A DNA stretch of 64,000 nucleotides from a virus (IMGVR_UViG_3300034355_000696:1-64000); one strand, 5' to 3'; positions 35,841-46,511 are shown, counted from the stretch's first letter. Notes: a model not told the origin generated them from the letters alone. Program-made: numbers and translations.

Positions 35841-38781
35841 GTGGCTTATAGTGGATCCCAGTTTGCGGTAAATAATACTCTTTTACTAAAAAGATCAGAT
35901 GAGGCAGCAAATGCGCCAACCTCATTAGCTGAGGGTGAATTAGCAATCAACGTTGTTGATGGTAAGTTGTTTTATAAGAATAAAACAGCTAATGCTATAA
36001 TACGGAATTAATTTAATATCCAATGTTGTTGGCACCGCAAATCAAGTTTCAGTAACTGCTAATGCTACTTCTGGAGTTTATACCCTAAGTCTTCCATCTA
36101 CTATTCAGACTAGTCAAGCTAATGTTTCAACTCTATTTGTTGACGGAATTGAAATTGATACAACTGGAGCTACAACCAATCAAGTTCTAAAATTTAACGG
36201 AACTAAGTTTGCACCAGATGCTGATACTGGTTTAGCTGGAACGGTTCACACTTCAACCATTGGAGATGGTACAACTTCTACATTTACGATTACTCACTCC
36301 TTGGGAACAAGAGATGTTGTAGTTGTTGCGCGCAATGCAGCAAGCCCATATGAAGTCATTGATGTTCGTTGGGAAGCCACAACAACTGGAACTGTTACTC
36401 TAGATTTCTCAACTGCACCTTCTTCAAGCTCGGTTAGAGTTGGTGTTTATGCAGCTGTTGCTGGCTCTACTATCTCAATAGCTTCAATTGATGATCTAGG
36501 TGATGTTACCCTTTCTTCAGCCGCCAATGGAGACTTCCTTCGTTATAACGGTTCAGTTTGGATTAACGACGCAGTAAATCTTTCAACTGATACTATTGGA
36601 GATTATGTTTCTAGTTTAGTAGCTGGAACTGCAATCACTCTTTCTAATAATACTGGTGAAGGCTCTACTCCAACAATAGCAGTAACAGCAAATACTTTTG
36701 ATGCCTTTGGTGCAGCCTCATCTGCTCAAAGCGCAGCACAAACTTTTGCTACAAACTTAGTCGCAAACGTAGCCACTTCATTTGAAGTTGCTGGCGATTC
36801 TGGAACAAGCAAGACAATCACTTCTGGTTCAGATACTCTCAGCATTTTGGGTGGTACGGGTTTAACATCTGTAACATCCAATACTGATACTGTCACGATT
36901 AATCTTGATAACACAGCTGTTACTGCTGGTTCCTATGGAAACGCAAGCACTGCAGCCAGCATCACTGTTGACGCACAAGGTCGTTTGACTTCAGCTTCGC
37001 AAAATGCAATTAGCATTCTTGCCAGTCAAGTTTCAGACTTTGCCGCCAATACAAGAGCACAGATAAGCGTTTCTGGAGATCTTGCTTACAACTCAAGCAC
37101 TGGTGTAATTAGTTTCACAAATGACGCTGGAGATATCGAATCGGTTACAGCTGGCACTGGACTTACTGGTGGTGGCACCTCTGGTGCAGTTACCCTCGAC
37201 TTGGCTAACACGGCTGTCACTGCTGGCAACTACGGTTCTGCGGGTACTGTTGGAACCTTTACGGTTGATGCACAAGGTCGCCTAACTGCTGCTGCTAACT
37301 CAACAATTTCAATTACCGCTTCGCAGATCAGCGACAAGGGTACAAACCTTGTTACTGGTTTAACTGGTACTGCAAATGAAATTGCGGTTTCTAATTCTGG
37401 CGTTGGTGCGGTAACATTAAGCCTTCCAGCCAACGTAACTATTTCAAATAACTTAGTTGTTACTGGAGACTTGACAGTTAGTGGTAACACAACAACTGTT
37501 AACACAGAACAGTTGAACGTTGAAGATAATATTATTACATTAAATTCTGGCGTTACAGGTGCCCCAACATTAAACAGTGGCATAGAAGTCAATAGAGGAA
37601 CATCAACAGATGTTTCAATTCTTTGGAATGAAACTACCGATAAATGGACATTCACAAATGATGGAACAAACTACGTTAACATTGCTAGCAATTCAGACAT
37701 TGCAAACGTAGCAACAGCTTTTACGGTAGCTGGTGATAGTGGATCAAGCCAAACAATAACTTCGGGTACCGATACTTTAACAATTTCGGGTGGCACTGGT
37801 TTGACATCTGTAGCTGGCGCAACAGATACAATCACTTTAAATCTTGATAACACTGCTGTAACAGCAGGATCATACGGAAACGCAAGCACCGTACCTAATT
37901 ATACGGTCGATGCACAGGGTCGTTTGACCGCAGCTGCAAATACTTCAATTAGCATTCTTGCAAGCCAAGTTTCGGACTTTTCCGCAAACACAAGAGCGCA
38001 AATAAGTGTTTCAGGCGACCTAGCTTATAACTCAAGTACTGGTGTGATCAGCTTCACAAATGATGCAGGTGACATTGAGTCGGTTACTGCAGGAACAGGA
38101 TTGACTGGTGGTGGCACCTCTGGTGCAGTTACCGTTAGCCTGGCCTCAACAGCTGTAACAGCTGGTAGTTATGGTAGCTCGTCTTCCGTAGGAACATTCA
38201 CCGTAGACGCTCAGGGACGCCTCACAGCAGCTTCTAACTCGTCTATCTCGATTACTGCCAGCCAGGTCTCAGACTTCACTGAGGCAGCTCAGGACGCTGT
38301 AGAAGGCGCGATAACGGCAGGTACGGGTGTAACCAAGGCCTATAACGACAGTGCTAATACAATCAGCCTCTCAATTGGCCAGGACGTTGCCACCAACGCA
38401 GCAGTTACCTTTGGTAGCGTAGCAACTGGAGCAATAACATTAGATTCTGGAACTGGTGAACTTAATACTTCAACTCAAGTAGTTACCGTGAACACGGTCA
38501 CAACAGTTGATAGCTTTGATAAGACAGTTTACAGAACAGCTAAGTACCTTGTTCAAGTAACCCAGGGATCAAAGTACACAACTTCTGAAGTTCTTTTGGC
38601 ACACGACGGCACAGACTCCTTTATGTCGGAGTATGCAATAATTGAACTTGGCGCATCAAGAATACCAATGACTGTATCAACTTCAATTTCTGGATCAAAC
38701 GTATTGCTGAGAGTTACAATTACAGACGCCGCATCAACAAATGCAACAGTCAAGGTAGCAAGAACACTTATAGCAGTGTGA
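35841..38781 (+). CDS. large repetitive tail fibre with CGG site, 979 residues
   Basis: GTG start with AAAGGAAGAGG. CGG at 36003-36005 (codon 55) must be shifted +1, reading AII-G-INLISNVVGT; straight reading stops 2 codons later. The rest is repeated fibre modules such as NLDNTAVTAGSYG and TVDAQGRLTAA, with an internal duplication of about 500 bases (36776-37330 versus 37700-38260). The C-terminal domain near 38440-38781 is beta-rich. It shares modules with the 29946 gene. Confidence 0.82.
36003..36006 (+). other. CGGA recoding site 11
   Basis: ATA-CGG-AAT-TAA unshifted. Skipping C gives GGA and opens the remaining 924 residues of the fibre. Confidence 0.9.
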
Positions 38782-38833
38782 TATAATAGTAATTAAGTTT
38801 TAAAATATAAAACTAGAGGGACAGTGAACTTTA

Positions 38834-40654
38834 GTGGCGAATAAAGACTTTGTAGTCAAGAACAGCTTAATCGTTGGCGACACCGCTACGATCAATGGCG
38901 TACAAATTGATCTTTCTAACGCCACTTCTGGTCAAGTTCTAAAATTTGATGGATCTAAATTTGCTCCCGTTACTCTTTCTGATGGCCCAGTAAGTGTTTC
39001 TTACGAGGAAACAATAGGAAATAATAGTTCTACCTCTTTTACTATCACGCACAATCTTGGAACTAAAGATTTAAATGTAATTGTTAGAGAAAACACTAAC
39101 CCATATGATGTTGTTGAAGTAGCCTGGGAAGCAACAACTACAAATATAGTTACTTTAAATTTTGAACTAGCACCAACTACAAGCTCTAAACGAGTAATAA
39201 TCAAAGGTCCAGGAGCAAAAGAATTTTATTCAACGTTAATAGGCGATGGATCAAGTTCTACAATAGTTATAAATCATGGCTTGGGCTCTAGAAACATAGT
39301 TCCAGTTCTAAAAAATGCTGATTCTCCATTTGAAGTAGTTGATGTATTGAGTTCTGCAACAAGTTTGAATTCAGTAACTTTTGATTTTTCAGATGCCCCA
39401 GAAGCTGAATCACTTATTGCATCTGTTTATTTATTAGATTTAGATAATTCTTATATCTCAACAATTGGAGATGGAACTAATAATCAATTTACAATAACTC
39501 ATAATTTAAACACTAGAGACATTGGCGTAATATGTAGATCTGTAGTTAGCCCATATGATTTTACTTCAGTAAGATGGGAAGCAACTACTGTCAATACGGC
39601 TAAGGTCATTTTTTCTTCTCCTCCAACAACAAATTCTAGAAAAATTGGAATATACAAAGCGCTAGGTGGAAGCAAATTCATTAATGACGAAGTAACTTTA
39701 GAAATGCTAGATGATGTTTCTATTACTTCAGCTTCAAATGGTCAATTTTTAAGCTGGAATGGAACAAATTGGGTGAACTCCAATGCTCCAGGTGGAGCAA
39801 GCATAAATTCACTTGATGACATACCAGGTGTTACCATATCATCTCCATTAAGCAATGAAGTTCTTCAATGGAATGGAACAGCTTGGATTAATGCTTCCGG
39901 CTATGCCACACTTGCTTCACCAACCTTCACGGGGAATGTTTCTGGCATAACAAAGACTATGGTTGGCCTTGGTTCTGTCGATAATACAGCGGACACAGCC
40001 AAGCCGGTATCCATCGCTCAACAAACTGCTCTCGACTTGAAAGCAAATATTGCAAGTCCAACATTTACTGGGAATGTCAGTGGTATTTCTGCAACGATGG
40101 TTGGTTTAGGAAACGTTAATAACACTGCAGATACAGCAAAGCCAGTTTCTACGGCACAGCAAACTGCTCTTGATCTCAAAGCAAACTTAGATTCACCAGC
40201 ACTTACAGGAACACCAACTGCTCCTACGGCAACAGTAGCAACCAATACGACACAAATTGCAACTACTGCGTTTGTTCGAGCAGAAGTCGCCGCACTTGTC
40301 AATAGTGCTGGTTCAACACTTGATACACTTGGTGAAATTGCCACCGCACTTGGAAACGACGCGAACCTTTCTACGACACTAACAACTAGCATCGGTCTAA
40401 AAGCACCACTTGCAAGTCCTACATTTACGGGCACTGTAACTATTCCTGAAGGTGCTTCCATTTCTGGATTTGCGCCACTTGCAAATGCAACTTTTACTGG
40501 CACCGTTACACTACCTTCAGACACATCTATTGGTAATGTCAGTGCAACAGAAATTGGATATGTAGACGGTGTAACATCTGCAATTCAAACACAATTAAAT
40601 ACAAAAGCTTCAACAGGAAAAGCTATTGCAATGGCAATAGTATTCGGAGGATAA
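38834..40654 (+). CDS. repetitive tail fibre, 606 residues
   Basis: GTG start after AGAGGGA. The N-terminal part has three repeated modules (TIGDGTNNQFTITHNL-type). The C-terminal third has the fibre modules TFTGNVSGITKTMVGLG and AQQTALDLKAN found in the 31519 and 43628 genes. Probably exchanges modules with them by recombination. No CGG site. Confidence 0.78.
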   Translation: MANKDFVVKNSLIVGDTATINGVQIDLSNATSGQVLKFDGSKFAPVTLSDGPVSVSYEETIGNNSSTSFTITHNLGTKDLNVIVRENTNPYDVVEVAWEATTTNIVTLNFELAPTTSSKRVIIKGPGAKEFYSTLIGDGSSSTIVINHGLGSRNIVPVLKNADSPFEVVDVLSSATSLNSVTFDFSDAPEAESLIASVYLLDLDNSYISTIGDGTNNQFTITHNLNTRDIGVICRSVVSPYDFTSVRWEATTVNTAKVIFSSPPTTNSRKIGIYKALGGSKFINDEVTLEMLDDVSITSASNGQFLSWNGTNWVNSNAPGGASINSLDDIPGVTISSPLSNEVLQWNGTAWINASGYATLASPTFTGNVSGITKTMVGLGSVDNTADTAKPVSIAQQTALDLKANIASPTFTGNVSGISATMVGLGNVNNTADTAKPVSTAQQTALDLKANLDSPALTGTPTAPTATVATNTTQIATTAFVRAEVAALVNSAGSTLDTLGEIATALGNDANLSTTLTTSIGLKAPLASPTFTGTVTIPEGASISGFAPLANATFTGTVTLPSDTSIGNVSATEIGYVDGVTSAIQTQLNTKASTGKAIAMAIVFGG

Positions 40655-40655
40655 A

Positions 40656-41009
40656 ATGGCAGCGCCAAATATAGTTAACGTTACAACAATCACTGGTAAG
40701 ACAGCAGTTCTTGCTGTCACGACTACAGCTACGGCAATTGTCACTAACTCTGGTTCTTCTGGTAAGGTATTTAAAGTTAACGCCCTGTATGTTTCTAACG
40801 TGGATGGTACAAGTGCGGCTGATATTGATGTTGAGTTGCGCCGCAGTTCTACTTCGTACAGAATTGCTAGAACAGTGAGCATTCCTGCGGATGCGACACT
40901 TGATGTAATTAGCAAGTCTATTTATTTGGAAGAAGGCGACGAACTTCGTCTTATTGCTTCTGCGAACTCTGACCTTGAAGCTGTTTGTAGTTATGAGGAA
41001 ATTTCGTAA
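40656..41009 (+). CDS. fibre-associated protein, 117 residues
   Basis: It has a GGAGG ribosome site and starts 1 base after the previous stop. Beta-rich (KVFKVNALYVSNVDGTSA). Likely a small structural component of the fibre set. No CGG site. Confidence 0.55.
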   Translation: MAAPNIVNVTTITGKTAVLAVTTTATAIVTNSGSSGKVFKVNALYVSNVDGTSAADIDVELRRSSTSYRIARTVSIPADATLDVISKSIYLEEGDELRLIASANSDLEAVCSYEEIS

Positions 41010-41010
41010 T

Positions 41011-41889
41011 ATGGCTAAGAGAAACGCAGGTCTGATCGGAGGAAAGAAGGTTATAACACCTTATTCCCTTTCTGGCATATGGACTCTCCAAGACGCACAG
41101 CAAGAAAAAGGAGCGGCTAACTGGAATACTCCTGACGGATCTACTGAAATTTTAGCAGCAAGAAGCGCTTACTACCTAAAAACAGTAATAGGTCAAAATA
41201 CAAATGGTTATTACTGGATAAAACCCACAGGTGCTTCTTATGCTAGACAAGTTTGGTGTGATATGACGACTAGCGGTGGTGGGTGGATGCTCATGTCATA
41301 TTGTGGAGCAGCGCATACCAGTGGCACTCATGTCAAAGATGCATACACAGGTTCAGCCTTTAATGCCTCTTCTTCAACTCTGTCAGCTTCAAATGGTACA
41401 TCAGGGACAGCAGCTAATTTAGGCCAAGAATTTATCAATTTTTGTGTTGTAGCAGGAAGAGGAAGAGGTGTAGCCTCTTTTAGAATGGCAGGCACAACAA
41501 ATTATTATTTTACAGTAAACAGTACAGCCTCTTGGCTACCCTTGATAGATCGTAGCACGTCGCAACCAAGCGCAGGAGCAATAACATTTAATACCACAAA
41601 CAGAGCAAGGGCAGGTAATGACTGGCTAAAGACTACTTACACAGGATACTCTGCAGATTCAGCAAACTATAACACAGGCACACTAAGTTCTCCCTCAGTC
41701 ATGGGATTAGATGGATGGAATACACTTCCAGGTAACTTCAACGGTCTTGGAGCCAACTGGGGTTATTCTATAAGTCAGTACTACCAAACGGACGGCATTA
41801 CAGAAGCAAACTATTCAACATGGCCTTCAAGCCATCACTCTGGATGGAGTTCATCAGGTTATTTTTGGTTAAAGATAGGTAGTGAATAA
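41011..41889 (+). CDS. fibrinogen-like C-terminal domain receptor-binding protein
   Basis: 292 residues from the ATG at 41011, just after the previous stop; an upstream in-frame Met lies inside that gene. Central YYWIKPTGASYARQVWCDM and GGGWMLMSYCG match fibrinogen-related domains, which phages use to bind surface sugars. Likely a distal receptor-binding tip. No CGG site. Confidence 0.78.
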   Translation: MAKRNAGLIGGKKVITPYSLSGIWTLQDAQQEKGAANWNTPDGSTEILAARSAYYLKTVIGQNTNGYYWIKPTGASYARQVWCDMTTSGGGWMLMSYCGAAHTSGTHVKDAYTGSAFNASSSTLSASNGTSGTAANLGQEFINFCVVAGRGRGVASFRMAGTTNYYFTVNSTASWLPLIDRSTSQPSAGAITFNTTNRARAGNDWLKTTYTGYSADSANYNTGTLSSPSVMGLDGWNTLPGNFNGLGANWGYSISQYYQTDGITEANYSTWPSSHHSGWSSSGYFWLKIGSE

Positions 41890-41925
41890 AAATATAACTT
41901 CTTATTATTAAAATAGACATTGAAC

Positions 41926-41954
41926 TTGACAACTGATTGTATATAAACTAATAT
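41926..41954 (+). promoter_or_regulatory. sigma70-like promoter
   Basis: TTGACA (41926-41931), 17-base spacer, TAATAT (41949-41954) in the gap before 41994. Confidence 0.6.
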
Positions 41955-41993
41955 TTTTATATGCCTGTAGAAAATATTAAACTATAGTAAGTT

Positions 41994-42758
41994 ATGGTTC
42001 ATAATGAAAAAATAGTGTCGCATTTAACCATAAATGGTTTCACTATTAATCCAATAAAAGATATACATTGTTTTACTACTTTAATAAATTCACTATGCAC
42101 CATTTATGACAAAGAGCATGAGTGTGACCACAAAATAGGTGTTATGCATGAAAATTATTTGGGCAAACAAGTTGGTGAACCATCCATTTCTTATATTGAA
42201 AATGAATCCTTTAAAGGATTAATCGGTTTTACAGTTTTAGAAAATGGTTATTTTGTAATAAAAATTTGGGATAATATTTATCCAGCAGAAATTCAATTTG
42301 ATTTATATTTAGATGAAAAAATAAAAGATTGTGATTTAATAATAGATCATCTTTCTTGTCCAGCTCAACCCTATGATGGAATGGGTCTTTTTAATATAAC
42401 ATACTCTTTAAATAATTGTATAAAAAGTAAAACATTTATTTCTAAAAATAATAATCAAATACCACCATATTATGTTAACCAGCCTTTTAATATAGAAGAA
42501 CTTAATGAAAAAAAAGAAAATTATTATGTCACATTAAATCAATTAAAGGAAATTGAATGTCACTTTTGCAACGAACAAGCAACTAATTTAATTTTTATAG
42601 GAATACCCAAAAAAATTGCCGCAGTGTGTAAAATGCATTTAAACATTGGCTCACCTAGAGAAGGTGGCGGCGATAATAATAATGATAATTCACCTTTAGA
42701 TAAAAGACACATGCAGAATCGTAATTTGACTTGGACAAAAAAAAAGTATAGAATATAA
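41994..42758 (+). CDS. unknown protein with C-terminal zinc-finger motif, 254 residues
   Basis: Begins MVHNEKIVSHLTINGF. Has a CHFCNEQ ... CKMHLN zinc-like motif near residues 187-220 and a long disordered C-terminus. The middle (residues 65-100) weakly resembles an AdoMet-decarboxylase-like strand order, but this is only a suggestion. Its promoter is its own sigma70-like site. Next gene is a glycosyltransferase. Confidence 0.5.
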   Translation: MVHNEKIVSHLTINGFTINPIKDIHCFTTLINSLCTIYDKEHECDHKIGVMHENYLGKQVGEPSISYIENESFKGLIGFTVLENGYFVIKIWDNIYPAEIQFDLYLDEKIKDCDLIIDHLSCPAQPYDGMGLFNITYSLNNCIKSKTFISKNNNQIPPYYVNQPFNIEELNEKKENYYVTLNQLKEIECHFCNEQATNLIFIGIPKKIAAVCKMHLNIGSPREGGGDNNNDNSPLDKRHMQNRNLTWTKKKYRI

Positions 42759-42761
42759 ACT

Positions 42762-43568
42762 ATGCCTGTAGAAGAACAACCAATAAACATAACAATATCC
42801 AAAGAACAACTTGAGAACTGGCACGTTTTTTTTGCCCTTCCATGTTACGACTCTCATGTAACTGAACCTTTCATGATGAGCTTCCTGCAAACAGCTCTTT
42901 ATTTTAAAGAGATTGGTTTAAAGTATTCAGTCTGCACAATTTCAGATTCTTTGATTAACCGCGCAAGAAATAACCTTGTTGCTAAGTTCATGGGAAATCC
43001 AGATTATACTCATATGATATTTATTGACGTAGATCTTCAGTTTGATAAAGAATCAGTTTTAAAACTTTTATGGCATGATAAAGACGTCATGACTGCATCA
43101 TATCCAATTAAAGAAATAAGCTGGGATAAAGTAAAAGAAGCTGCACAAGCAGATCTTCCAGCTAGTGATTTAATGGAGTATTCCACTAGGTACGTGGTGC
43201 ATATGACAAAGCCGGGAGAAAATCAATTAAATATTGATAATGGTGCAATCGAATGCTATGAAGCCGGAACTGGTTTTATGTTAATGAAGCGTCAAGTATT
43301 TGATAAGATGTTTAAAAAGTACAAAAAGCTTAAATACACCGATGATACTGGAGCCCTAACTGGATTAGAAAGAGAAAACTCTTATGCTCTTTTTAACTCG
43401 TATGTAGATGATGATGGCAGATTCTTGTCTGAGGATTATGGTTTTTGCAGATATTGGCAAAAAATGGGTGGAAAGATTTGGGTTGACCCAACTATTAATT
43501 TAACTCACTTTGGCCGCATAAAATACACTGGAAAAATGTTAGATTTTTTAAAGAGAATAACACAATAA
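42762..43568 (+). CDS. glycosyltransferase-like protein, 268 residues
   Basis: Begins MPVEEQPINITISKEQ. Contains FFALPCYDSHV, RNNLVAKFMGNPDYTH and MIFIDVDLQFD, which carries a DxD metal-binding motif, and an EDYGFCRYW acidic region. These fit a GT-A glycosyltransferase. It may modify virion or host glycans. Similar in type to the 23782 gene. Confidence 0.7.
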   Translation: MPVEEQPINITISKEQLENWHVFFALPCYDSHVTEPFMMSFLQTALYFKEIGLKYSVCTISDSLINRARNNLVAKFMGNPDYTHMIFIDVDLQFDKESVLKLLWHDKDVMTASYPIKEISWDKVKEAAQADLPASDLMEYSTRYVVHMTKPGENQLNIDNGAIECYEAGTGFMLMKRQVFDKMFKKYKKLKYTDDTGALTGLERENSYALFNSYVDDDGRFLSEDYGFCRYWQKMGGKIWVDPTINLTHFGRIKYTGKMLDFLKRITQ

Positions 43569-43582
43569 TTTTCTAATTACTT

Positions 43583-43595
43583 CATTACTATATTC
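43583..43595 (+). promoter_or_regulatory. TTACTATAT late-promoter-like motif
   Basis: CATTACTATATTC 35 or so bases before the 43628 start. Confidence 0.5.
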
Positions 43596-43627
43596 TTAGT
43601 CGTTTAAAGTATCACACTAGGAGAAAC

Positions 43628-45457
43628 ATGGCCCGCTTAAGAATTGAAACCGCCCCTGAAATTACAGTTTTTGATGAAGCCTTTATAGTTAAAGCAGCTG
43701 CTAATGCTACAGCGCCTTTAATTCAATTTCAGAACGCATCAGGAAACGTAGGCAACATATCAGCAAGTGGAGTTTTAACGGTAGCTTCAGTCATTGCACA
43801 AAGTGCAGGAACAAGCTCTACAGACTTAGCCACAAGAGGTTATGTTGAATCATTAGCTGCTGGTATTAACTGGCATGAAGGAGTTGCTGCAGCTACAACA
43901 ACCGCTTTGCCATCATGTGTTTATGGAAATGGAACAGCAGGAGTTGAGGCATATCTTGAGGCTTCGGTAAATGGTGCTTTCCCAACCATAGACGGTATAA
44001 CCGTAGAAAGTCTTTGGCGTGTTTTAGTAAAAAATCAAGCAGATGCTAAGCAGAATGGTATTTATCAACTGTACACAGTAGGTGGTGCATCCACAAAATG
44101 GAAACTAGTACGTAGCGGTGATGCAAATAACAGCATAGCAGGACAGGTAGCACCTGGAGATTCTGTATACGTTTTATCCGGAACTACAAATGCTAATTCC
44201 GGTTTTGCTTTGACGTCTATCGGTACTGGAACCAATAGAGCAATAATCATTGGAACCGACAATATAACTTGGACACTTTTTGCTGGAGCTCAAACAGTTC
44301 TGGCAGGTAACGGAATAGTTAAAACAGATCAAACATATAGCGTAGTAGCTGAACCAAGTGCAGGAATCTCAGTCACTTCTAATGGAGTAGCTTTATCTAC
44401 AGTAGCCGCAAACACTAGTTCTGGTGCAAATACTACTTCTTTCCTTAGTAATGTATCAGTAGATGCTTATGGAAGGGTTACAAATAAAGAGTTTTCAACC
44501 GTGTCATTTGCTGGATTTGCACCACTTGCAAATGCAACTTTTACTGGCACTATCACCCTACCTTCAACTACCGCCATTGGTAATGTTACTGCAACAGAAA
44601 TCGGATACGTAGATGGTGTTACTAGCGCAATTCAAACTCAGATAGACCTTAAGGCGCCTCTTGCTAATCCTACGTTCACGGGAACTGTTGCGGGTATTAC
44701 AAAATCAATGATCAGTCTTGGAAACGTCGATGATACCGCAGACAGCGCAAAGCCAGTTTCTACCGCACAACAAACAGCGTTAGATCTAAAAGCTAATATA
44801 GCTTCACCAGCCTTAACAGGAACCCCAACTGCACCAACAGCGAATGTTGCAACAAATACAACTCAGATTGCTACTACAGCATTTGTTCGAGCAGAAGTTG
44901 CAGCACTTGTTAATAGTGCTCCAGGGACACTTGATACTCTAGGCGAGATAGCAACTTCACTTGCTAACAATGCCTCTTTGTCAACTACGTTAACTGATGC
45001 AATTGCACTTAAGGCGCCGTTAGCTGGTCCAACGTTCACTGGAACTGTAACACTACCTGCTAATACGGTAACAAGTGCAATGATCGCAGAAGGAACAATC
45101 GTTAATGCCGATATATCAGCAACTGCTGCAATTGAGCAGAATAAGATTGCAGATACAATCTTAAATCAACAAGCAGCAAGCTATACACTTGTATTAGCTG
45201 ATAAAAATAAAATGGTTGAAATAAGCAACGCTTCAGCCAATACCTTAACGGTTCCGCCTAACTCTTCAGTAGCCTTTCCTATAGGTTCAACTATTACAAT
45301 TTTACAAACTGGAGCAGGTCAATGCACATTGACAGCTGGTGCTGGAGTAACGGTTAACGGAACTCCAGGACTTAAGTTGCGTACAACTTGGTCGTCTGCT
45401 ACACTTATTAAGCGCGCAACTGATACATGGGTTGCCCTAGGAGATATGGTAGCATAA
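43628..45457 (+). CDS. repetitive tail fibre, 609 residues
   Basis: AGGAGA before the ATG. The N-terminal region has AIVPGDSVYVLSG-type sequences that recall baseplate or fibre connector domains. The C-terminal third shares TFTGTVAGITKSM and QQTALDLKAN modules with the 31519 and 38834 genes. No CGG site. Confidence 0.78.
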   Translation: MARLRIETAPEITVFDEAFIVKAAANATAPLIQFQNASGNVGNISASGVLTVASVIAQSAGTSSTDLATRGYVESLAAGINWHEGVAAATTTALPSCVYGNGTAGVEAYLEASVNGAFPTIDGITVESLWRVLVKNQADAKQNGIYQLYTVGGASTKWKLVRSGDANNSIAGQVAPGDSVYVLSGTTNANSGFALTSIGTGTNRAIIIGTDNITWTLFAGAQTVLAGNGIVKTDQTYSVVAEPSAGISVTSNGVALSTVAANTSSGANTTSFLSNVSVDAYGRVTNKEFSTVSFAGFAPLANATFTGTITLPSTTAIGNVTATEIGYVDGVTSAIQTQIDLKAPLANPTFTGTVAGITKSMISLGNVDDTADSAKPVSTAQQTALDLKANIASPALTGTPTAPTANVATNTTQIATTAFVRAEVAALVNSAPGTLDTLGEIATSLANNASLSTTLTDAIALKAPLAGPTFTGTVTLPANTVTSAMIAEGTIVNADISATAAIEQNKIADTILNQQAASYTLVLADKNKMVEISNASANTLTVPPNSSVAFPIGSTITILQTGAGQCTLTAGAGVTVNGTPGLKLRTTWSSATLIKRATDTWVALGDMVA

Positions 45458-45458
45458 C

Positions 45459-45846
45459 ATGACAGTTAACAACAATGAAGGTCCAAAGTCTAAAAGAAAA
45501 AGAGCTAAGCCTACAATAGCTGCACGGAACCGCTAAGGCTACAGCCAATACTACAATCACTAATGCTGGCTTTGTTGTTGGTTCAGTAACTACAACACCA
45601 ACGCAAACAGCAGGTTTAAACGATGTTGTAACTCCAGCTCTTACCGACGAGACAGTAACTCTTCTAGGAACAGCTATCAACTATACTGTTGGAGCTTTTT
45701 CTCCACCAACATTTTTTGGTCCTCCAGCGTTCTTTTCTCCTCCGGGATTCTTTGCTCCTCCGGGATTCTTTGGTCCTCCGGGATTCTTTTCTCCTCCGGG
45801 ATTCTTTGGTCCTCCGGGATTCTTTGCTCCTCCAGCTTTTAAATAA
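45459..45846 (+). CDS. PASTA-like protein with FFGPP/FFAPP repeats, CGG site
   Basis: 128 residues when the CGG at 45525-45527 (codon 23) is shifted +1, reading PTIAA-G-TAKATAN. The first half resembles the 34686 protein (NAGFVVGSV, NYTVGAFSPP). The C-terminal half is an array of FFGPPGFF-type units (45700-45836). It is a paralogue of 34686 without the Cys-rich tail. Both copies have a CGG site near the N-terminus, at different places. Confidence 0.8.
45525..45528 (+). other. CGGA recoding site 12
   Basis: GCA-CGG-AAC-CGC-TAA unshifted. Skipping C gives GGA and opens 105 further codons. Confidence 0.88.
45700..45836 (+). repeat. tandem PPGFF coding repeat
   Basis: Units of 15 bases or so (TTCTTTGGTCCTCCG-like) repeat eight times with FFGPP, FFSPP and FFAPP variants. 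Same repeat as 34926-35022. Confidence 0.85.
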
Positions 45847-45848
45847 AG

Positions 45849-46490
45849 CTAAAAAGATTTAACAGCGTAAAAAGCTGGAATAACCCATCTAGTTCCAGAT
45901 AATACTGGAGTTACTCCGTGAATATAATTCACGTCTCCCGGATGAGAAACGGCCATACCAGCTACTGGTCTTAGCTTCTTTTTATGTTGAGTGTAGAATA
46001 GTTCTCCGCCAATGTAATCATCATTAATGTAAAATAATGAATTAATATCATAGTCAGGAAAAGCATTAGGTCTTCCATCCTGCAGCTGTTTGTCAGCATG
46101 TGCTATCTGAAAATCTCCTGGTCTCCAGCAAACAATTACGGGTGGTCTTTTCTCGACAAAACAATTGTAATTTTTATTTATTTTTTCAGTCATTTTATCT
46201 ATATAAAAATCAATTAAGTCATAGATGTCTCTATCTAGTTTTTTTACTATATAGGAACTACAAGTTCTATTCAACCAAACATCAGCACCATATTTAATGG
46301 TACCATCCTCATGGTATTCACTTTCTTTTGAATTATCCCATTCATCTATTTTTTTTACAAAATTTTGTAGAGACAACAAATCTGTTTCATCAATAAAATT
46401 TTCTATAATTTTGATATTATCAGGAGAGTCTCCAAATGTTCCAGGTAAAACCTTCCAAGGTTTTTCTTCAGTTATCTGTTCATTGAACAT
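45849..46490 (-). CDS. 2-oxoglutarate/Fe(II) oxygenase
   Basis: 213 residues from an ATG at 46490 with AAGAAGG upstream; a Met at 46541 lies further upstream without one. Contains HADKQLQDG (HxD), a downstream His in YIHGVTP and Arg in GTRWVIPAF: the Fe-His/Asp/His and 2OG-Arg set of prolyl-hydroxylase-like oxygenases. Convergent with the 45459 gene and divergent from the oxygenase at 46565. Confidence 0.8.
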   Translation of the reverse strand: MFNEQITEEKPWKVLPGTFGDSPDNIKIIENFIDETDLLSLQNFVKKIDEWDNSKESEYHEDGTIKYGADVWLNRTCSSYIVKKLDRDIYDLIDFYIDKMTEKINKNYNCFVEKRPPVIVCWRPGDFQIAHADKQLQDGRPNAFPDYDINSLFYINDDYIGGELFYTQHKKKLRPVAGMAVSHPGDVNYIHGVTPVLSGTRWVIPAFYAVKSF

Positions 46491-46511
46491 GAGCACCTTC
46501 TTAAGCGTTGT

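Noticed and set aside
29946-45457. Long ORFs on the minus strand opposite the fibre genes
   Set aside because: They have no ribosome sites or family motifs and arise from the low-complexity repeats on the plus strand.
34926-45836. CRISPR or minisatellite reading of the FFGPP arrays
   Set aside because: Repeats lie in frame within coding sequence and there are no spacers.
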